Positions 5,028 to 7,848 of a DNA stretch of 7,848 nucleotides are shown here, in pieces. Position 1 is the stretch's first letter. Each line of letters opens with the position of its first letter. The notes under the pieces are model-generated. The model was given only the letters and a program-made list of their open reading frames with translations. It searched no databases and was not told where the DNA came from. Both the position numbers and the translations under genes were made by a program. Source of the stretch: Candidatus Scatosoma pullistercoris (GTDB lineage: Bacteria > Bacillota > Clostridia > Christensenellales > Borkfalkiaceae). The stretch covers positions 1 through 7,848 of the forward strand of contig DVMZ01000164.1 in the NCBI GenBank assembly GCA_018714725.1, written 5' to 3'.

Positions 5028-5071
5028 TCCTTCCCGATAAAAGCAATCCGCCCCGAAGGCGCAAATCGTCC

Positions 5072-6004
5072 TCAGCTTTCCGAAGTCACCCAGCTCAAAC
5101 AGTTCTCGCTGTCCACCGTGTAGCAGTTCAGAAGCACGTCCTCCGAATACATCGTCACCTGAACGGCCGATTCTCCGTTGCTGTACCCGACGGGGACATT
5201 GCCGTACACTTTGTCGCCCGCTTCATAATACACATAATCCAGCCCGCTGAGCATACCGTAGAAGCTGTCGGTATAATCGACGCGCACGTTATACGTTCCG
5301 TCGGCGTTTTCGGTGACTTCCGCCACTTTGCCGTCCGCGACGGGGTACACGCAGCATTCGTCCGTGAACGAGAGCACGCCTGCCGGAGAAATGCTCAGTT
5401 CCGCGTCGGAAAGCTCGCTGACCACACTGCCGAGTTCCAGATCGGAATACACCCGATTGTCCGCCGTCGCCGTCTCACCGGGCATCAGGCTGCGGAAAAA
5501 CGTATTGATCGCGCTGGAGGGCATGAACACGTTGGTGAGGAAAATCCCGCCGCAAAGAAGACAAGCGAGCGCAAATTCCGCCGTGAGCAGAATCCCCGCG
5601 CGACGGGACGCCGGCGCGGTTTCCTCTTCGGCATCCGCTTCCGCGCCCGCGAAGAAGGATTTTCTTCTGCCTTTCGCCGGTCCGTCGGAAAGCAGTACGG
5701 TATCCAGCCGTTCCCCGCCCTCCCGGTAAGCGAATTCGTTGAGTTCGGGGTCCTCTCGCCCGGCGTTTGCCGCGGCGTCCTCGATGGCGGCATTCTCCGC
5801 CGAAGCGTAAACGGGATCCTGGGCAAAGGAATCGGGCTGCGCGCGATCGGCCTCGTCCGCCCCCACCCGGTCGTTGATCCGGGAAATCAGGCGCTCTTTG
5901 AGATTGCCCGCGTTCCTGCCGTGCACCCGGCGTTTTTTCTTCACCACATTGACCGTAGAAACGGGAATTTCCAGCATTTCGGCATATTCGATTTCTTCGT
6001 TCAT
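5072..6004 (-). CDS. spoIVFA: Stage IV sporulation protein FA-like, membrane-anchored degenerate LytM (M23) protein
   Basis: SpoIVFA anchors SpoIVFB in the mother-cell membrane and holds it inactive until signalled from the forespore. The 310-residue product has a basic N-terminal region (1-45, with VNVVKKKRRVHGR), an acidic low-complexity stretch (46-133), one transmembrane helix (about 136-160) and a C-terminal LytM-like domain (about 214-290: PVADGKV, then FYGMLSGLDYVYYEAGDKV). The zinc ligands of active M23 peptidases (HxxxD and HxH) are absent, as expected for a regulator that is not an enzyme. The start ATG at 6004-6002 follows AAGGAGA (6017-6011) at 6-nt spacing. The identification rests on this architecture and on its place directly before spoIVFB; the B. 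subtilis protein is somewhat shorter (about 264 residues). The sigma-E-like promoter upstream supports a sporulation role. Confidence 0.85.
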   Translation of the reverse strand: MNEEIEYAEMLEIPVSTVNVVKKKRRVHGRNAGNLKERLISRINDRVGADEADRAQPDSFAQDPVYASAENAAIEDAAANAGREDPELNEFAYREGGERLDTVLLSDGPAKGRRKSFFAGAEADAEEETAPASRRAGILLTAEFALACLLCGGIFLTNVFMPSSAINTFFRSLMPGETATADNRVYSDLELGSVVSELSDAELSISPAGVLSFTDECCVYPVADGKVAEVTENADGTYNVRVDYTDSFYGMLSGLDYVYYEAGDKVYGNVPVGYSNGESAVQVTMYSEDVLLNCYTVDSENCLSWVTSES

Positions 6005-6042
6005 AAAAAATCTCCTTTTTCCTTTCGGTATCGTTCTGCTTT

Positions 6043-6071
6043 AATCTATGAAAGCGCGAGCCGTTTTATAA
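6043..6071 (-). promoter_or_regulatory. Candidate sigma-E promoter of spoIVFA-spoIVFB
   Basis: On the minus strand CATAGATT (6050-6043) resembles the sigma-E -10 consensus CATACAAT, and TTATAAA (6071-6065) lies 14 bases upstream, where an ATA-containing -35 is expected. The start would be near 6036, about 30 nt before the ATG, leaving room for the ribosome binding site. In B. subtilis the spoIVF operon is sigma-E dependent. A sigma-A reading with TATAAA (6070-6065) as -10 is possible but has a poor -35. Confidence 0.5.
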
Positions 6072-6161
6072 CAGAAGAAAAATATTTTTTTGAAAGGAGT
6101 TTTGTCGAAAACCCGGATTTTTCCCGCCGTAACTTCCGATTTATATGCGGACCGCAACAGA

Positions 6162-6200
6162 CAAACGCCCGGCCCCGGTATGAAAACCGGGGCCGGGCGT
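6162..6200 (-). terminator. Probable terminator of the surface-protein transcript
   Basis: A perfect 15-bp GC-rich stem (6186-6200 paired with 6165-6179, loop of 6 nt) is followed on the minus strand by TTGTCTGTTG, a broken T-rich tract. It lies about 180 bases past the surface-protein stop and about 90 bases before the spoIVFA promoter, so it separates the two units. The interrupted U tract makes efficiency uncertain. Confidence 0.65.
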
Positions 6201-6207
6201 CCGTTAT

Positions 6208-6363
6208 GCCGTTTCCGGACTTTCCGGAAAACGGCGCCGGCCGGCGCTCCGCGCGCCGCACCCGTTCTGCCGCGCGCGCGGCCGTATGCACGGCCGTGCG
6301 CGCAGAGCGCCTCTCTCATTCCGTCCCGACCGGCCCGACTACCCGTCGCTTTGTGCCGGTCGG
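6208..6363. repeat. Cluster of three further hairpins in the surface protein - spoIVFA gap
   Basis: Directly downstream of the surface-protein gene lie a 9-bp stem at 6326-6334/6355-6363 (20-nt loop), a 14-bp stem with one mismatch at 6272-6285/6290-6303, and an 11-bp stem with a bulge at 6208-6218/6224-6235. With the terminator stem at 6165-6200 this makes four consecutive GC-rich hairpins in about 200 bases. I see no gene in 6005-6376: reading frames there lack ribosome binding sites and encode Arg/Ala-rich translations of the GC-rich palindromes. Confidence 0.6.
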
Positions 6364-6376
6364 TCCCGTTCCGCCC

Positions 6377-7753
6377 TTACTTTCTCTTTCTGGGCAAAAC
6401 CGCAATCCCGCCCAGCAAAAGGGCCGCCGCGCAGACGCCGCCGATCGGAAGGATCGAACCGCAGCCGCTGCCGCCGTCGCTGCTCGTTCCGCCGCCGACG
6501 GAATCGGAAGTCGTTGAGGAAGCCGTGGAATCAGGCTGCTCAACAGAGTCGGAAGAATCCGAAGGAACGCTCGAATCGGAGGAATCTTCCGGCGGAGTGG
6601 GATTCTGCGCCTCTTCCAGAGCCGCCTGCAATTCCGCCGTCTTGGTCACTTTCGCCGCGAGGAGATCGGTGAGCGACATGTACAGATTGTAAACTTCGTC
6701 CACATCTTCCTTGAAGGTCGCGGAAGAAGAATCGAGCGCGACGATGAGTCCGTCCACATACGTTCCCACGCCGTTTTCCGCCGCTTCCAGCGCCGCCGTC
6801 GCGGCGGCCTCGTCCGTCATGCGGGCCTGCAAATCGAGAAGGCGCTCGTAATCGGCGCGCGCTTTGACGATCGCGTCGATGTCTTCCTGCGCGTCGACGG
6901 TGGCGGAAAGACCGGTCATCGCCGTTTCCACAGCGGAAATGCGCGCTTCGTCCCCCGAAGCGACACAGCTGTAGCCGGATACGGAAACGTCAAATTTCTG
7001 CGCATACAGACCGACGTTGAACGCGGGGCTTTCCGAAGTAATGTCTCTCATGTAATATTTGTTGGAAAGGAATTCCGTATTGTTATACACTTCGTAAAGC
7101 TCGAAAGAACGGCAGGTGTAATCCGTTCCCTCGACGGTCACCGTCTCGATTTTGGAAACGACTTTGATAGAGAGCGTTTTTTCAATCACGACGTTGCGCG
7201 TTCCGACGAGATCGGGATGAGAGACATTTCCGTTATCCCACCACATATCGTCAAATTCAAAGCTCTGCCAGGTCGTCTTTCCCGTCTTGGTGCTGATCGC
7301 GGTCTTATAGACGCCGCCCACGCGGCCGTAGAACTGTCCCGACCAGCCGCCGTCCATCTTCTGCTGCAGCCAATAGATGAGATAGTTGTTCTCGTCCGCA
7401 TACCACGCCACGATTCCGTACGCGCGCTCGGCGGAAAGATCGGATTCGGGATCGGGCGTGAACGTCGCCTGCACCGTGTATTCCTCGTCGGCGGCATAGG
7501 ACACGTCGCGCAGGGCGAACATGTTGGTGAACTGATTCTCGGTATCCACGGCGCTGGCCGCATAGATATCCGTGATCATGCCGTCCTCCCCGAACTCGAA
7601 CGCGCTTTCGTTGACCTCTTCGCAGGCGAGCGTCCAGCCGTAATGCGTCACGTTGTCTTCGTCGACATAGTCCGCATTGACGGGCAGAGCCGCGGTTCCG
7701 ATGCTCGCAACCAACATAGCCGAAGCAAGCGTTGCCAAAAGTTTTTTACTCAT
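6377..7753 (-). CDS. Secreted cell-surface protein with C-terminal GCGS-membrane-RKRK anchor
   Basis: From the ATG at 7753-7751, preceded by AAGGAGGG, the product has 458 residues. It begins with a signal peptide (1-27, MSKKLLATLASAMLVAS and on to VNA|DY). Residues about 35-265 are rich in aromatic and beta-prone sequence (GIVAWYADENNYLIYWLQ, GGWSGQFYGRVGG) and look like a LamG/concanavalin-type beta-sandwich, which often binds or cleaves glycans; no catalytic residues are recognised. Residues about 268-385 are Ala/Glu/Asp-rich helices, probably a stalk. A Ser/Asp/Pro/Thr linker (384-428) leads to GCGS, a hydrophobic segment (about 434-453) and the tail RKRK. This is a tripartite sorting-type signal without LPxTG. 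The frame also contains a TTG at 7783 overlapping the upstream stop, but it has no ribosome binding site. The exact ligand and the anchoring enzyme are unknown. Confidence 0.85.
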   Translation of the reverse strand: MSKKLLATLASAMLVASIGTAALPVNADYVDEDNVTHYGWTLACEEVNESAFEFGEDGMITDIYAASAVDTENQFTNMFALRDVSYAADEEYTVQATFTPDPESDLSAERAYGIVAWYADENNYLIYWLQQKMDGGWSGQFYGRVGGVYKTAISTKTGKTTWQSFEFDDMWWDNGNVSHPDLVGTRNVVIEKTLSIKVVSKIETVTVEGTDYTCRSFELYEVYNNTEFLSNKYYMRDITSESPAFNVGLYAQKFDVSVSGYSCVASGDEARISAVETAMTGLSATVDAQEDIDAIVKARADYERLLDLQARMTDEAAATAALEAAENGVGTYVDGLIVALDSSSATFKEDVDEVYNLYMSLTDLLAAKVTKTAELQAALEEAQNPTPPEDSSDSSVPSDSSDSVEQPDSTASSTTSDSVGGGTSSDGGSGCGSILPIGGVCAAALLLGGIAVLPRKRK

Positions 7754-7779
7754 AGTTCCCTCCTTGATAACCTTTTCGG

Positions 7780-7848
7780 TCAATTTATTTTTTTCTTTCT
7801 GAAAACCGCCAGCAACAGGGCGACCGCCGCGACGGAGACAAATCCCGC
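7780..7848 (-). CDS. C-terminal fragment of a second surface-anchored protein
   Basis: The frame enters from the right edge and ends at TGA (7782-7780). The 22 visible residues are a hydrophobic segment (AGFVSVAAVALLLAVF) followed by the basic tail RKKKIN, the same end type as the complete neighbour. The stop lies 26 bases before the next gene's ATG, and no terminator fits in the gap, so the two genes are cotranscribed. It is probably another secreted protein held by a C-terminal sorting signal, though an ordinary membrane protein cannot be excluded from 22 residues. Confidence 0.65.
   Translation of the reverse strand, partial: AGFVSVAAVALLLAVFRKKKIN

Noticed and set aside
4536..5123. Plus-strand open frame of 195 codons antisense to spoIVFB
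   Set aside because: Shadow frame opposite a well-identified gene, with biased composition and no start signal.
6090..6692. Plus-strand open frame of 200 codons starting after GAAAGGAG-like sequence at 6090
   Set aside because: It crosses four hairpins and continues opposite the surface-protein gene, and the translation is Arg/Ala/Pro-rich noise.
7754..7783. TTG start at 7783 for the surface protein
   Set aside because: No ribosome binding site. ATG at 7753 has AAGGAGGG and begins a textbook signal peptide; the ten extra residues would weaken it.

Overview
The window looks like chromosomal DNA from a GC-rich, spore-forming member of the Bacillota (class Clostridia), possibly a gut lineage such as Christensenellales. 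The main evidence is the minus-strand series spoIVFA - spoIVFB - rng - rplU - rpmA. In Bacillus subtilis, spoIVFA and spoIVFB sit directly upstream of rplU, prp (ysxB), rpmA, spo0B and obg, and many Clostridia have an RNase G/E gene in the same neighbourhood. The lineage call is an inference from gene order and protein style, since no rRNA or phylogenetic marker was tested.

Layout from left to right. Bases 1-123 hold the last 40 codons of an unidentified plus-strand membrane protein. Bases 124-549 contain no gene but carry two long GC-rich hairpins; the one at 468-496 is the terminator of the rplU-rpmA unit. Next come rpmA (bL27) and rplU (bL21) on the minus strand, preceded by a leader of about 180 nt and a strong sigma-A type promoter. 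A small plus-strand gene for an all-helical, methionine-rich protein (1541-1978) interrupts the series and ends at a U-tract hairpin. Bases 2186-2443 hold a mosaic of direct repeats and small hairpins. Then, all on the minus strand, come rng (RNase G/E) with its own promoter and a possible 9-codon leader ORF, spoIVFB (site-2 protease), spoIVFA (membrane-anchored degenerate LytM regulator) behind a sigma-E-like promoter, a hairpin-rich gap (6005-6376), a secreted cell-surface protein, and the C-terminus of a second surface protein.

How the genes work together. SpoIVFA and SpoIVFB form the mother-cell complex that releases sigma-K from pro-sigma-K late in sporulation. RNase G/E processes rRNA and turns over mRNA, and bL21 and bL27 are large-subunit ribosomal proteins. 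The two surface proteins share a C-terminal hydrophobic segment followed by a basic tail and probably form their own transcription unit.

The points most worth checking are these. rpmA has no ATG, GTG, TTG or CTG start that would preserve its conserved N-terminus, and the usual neighbouring protease gene prp is absent. The rplU stop lies in the context CTT TGA A, and the +1 frame after it encodes a 26-residue Lys/Glu-rich tail that ends just before rpmA. spoIVFB has an apparent 24-residue basic insertion at its N-terminus, encoded by overlapping perfect palindromes. A 9-codon ORF overlaps the rng start by ATGA.
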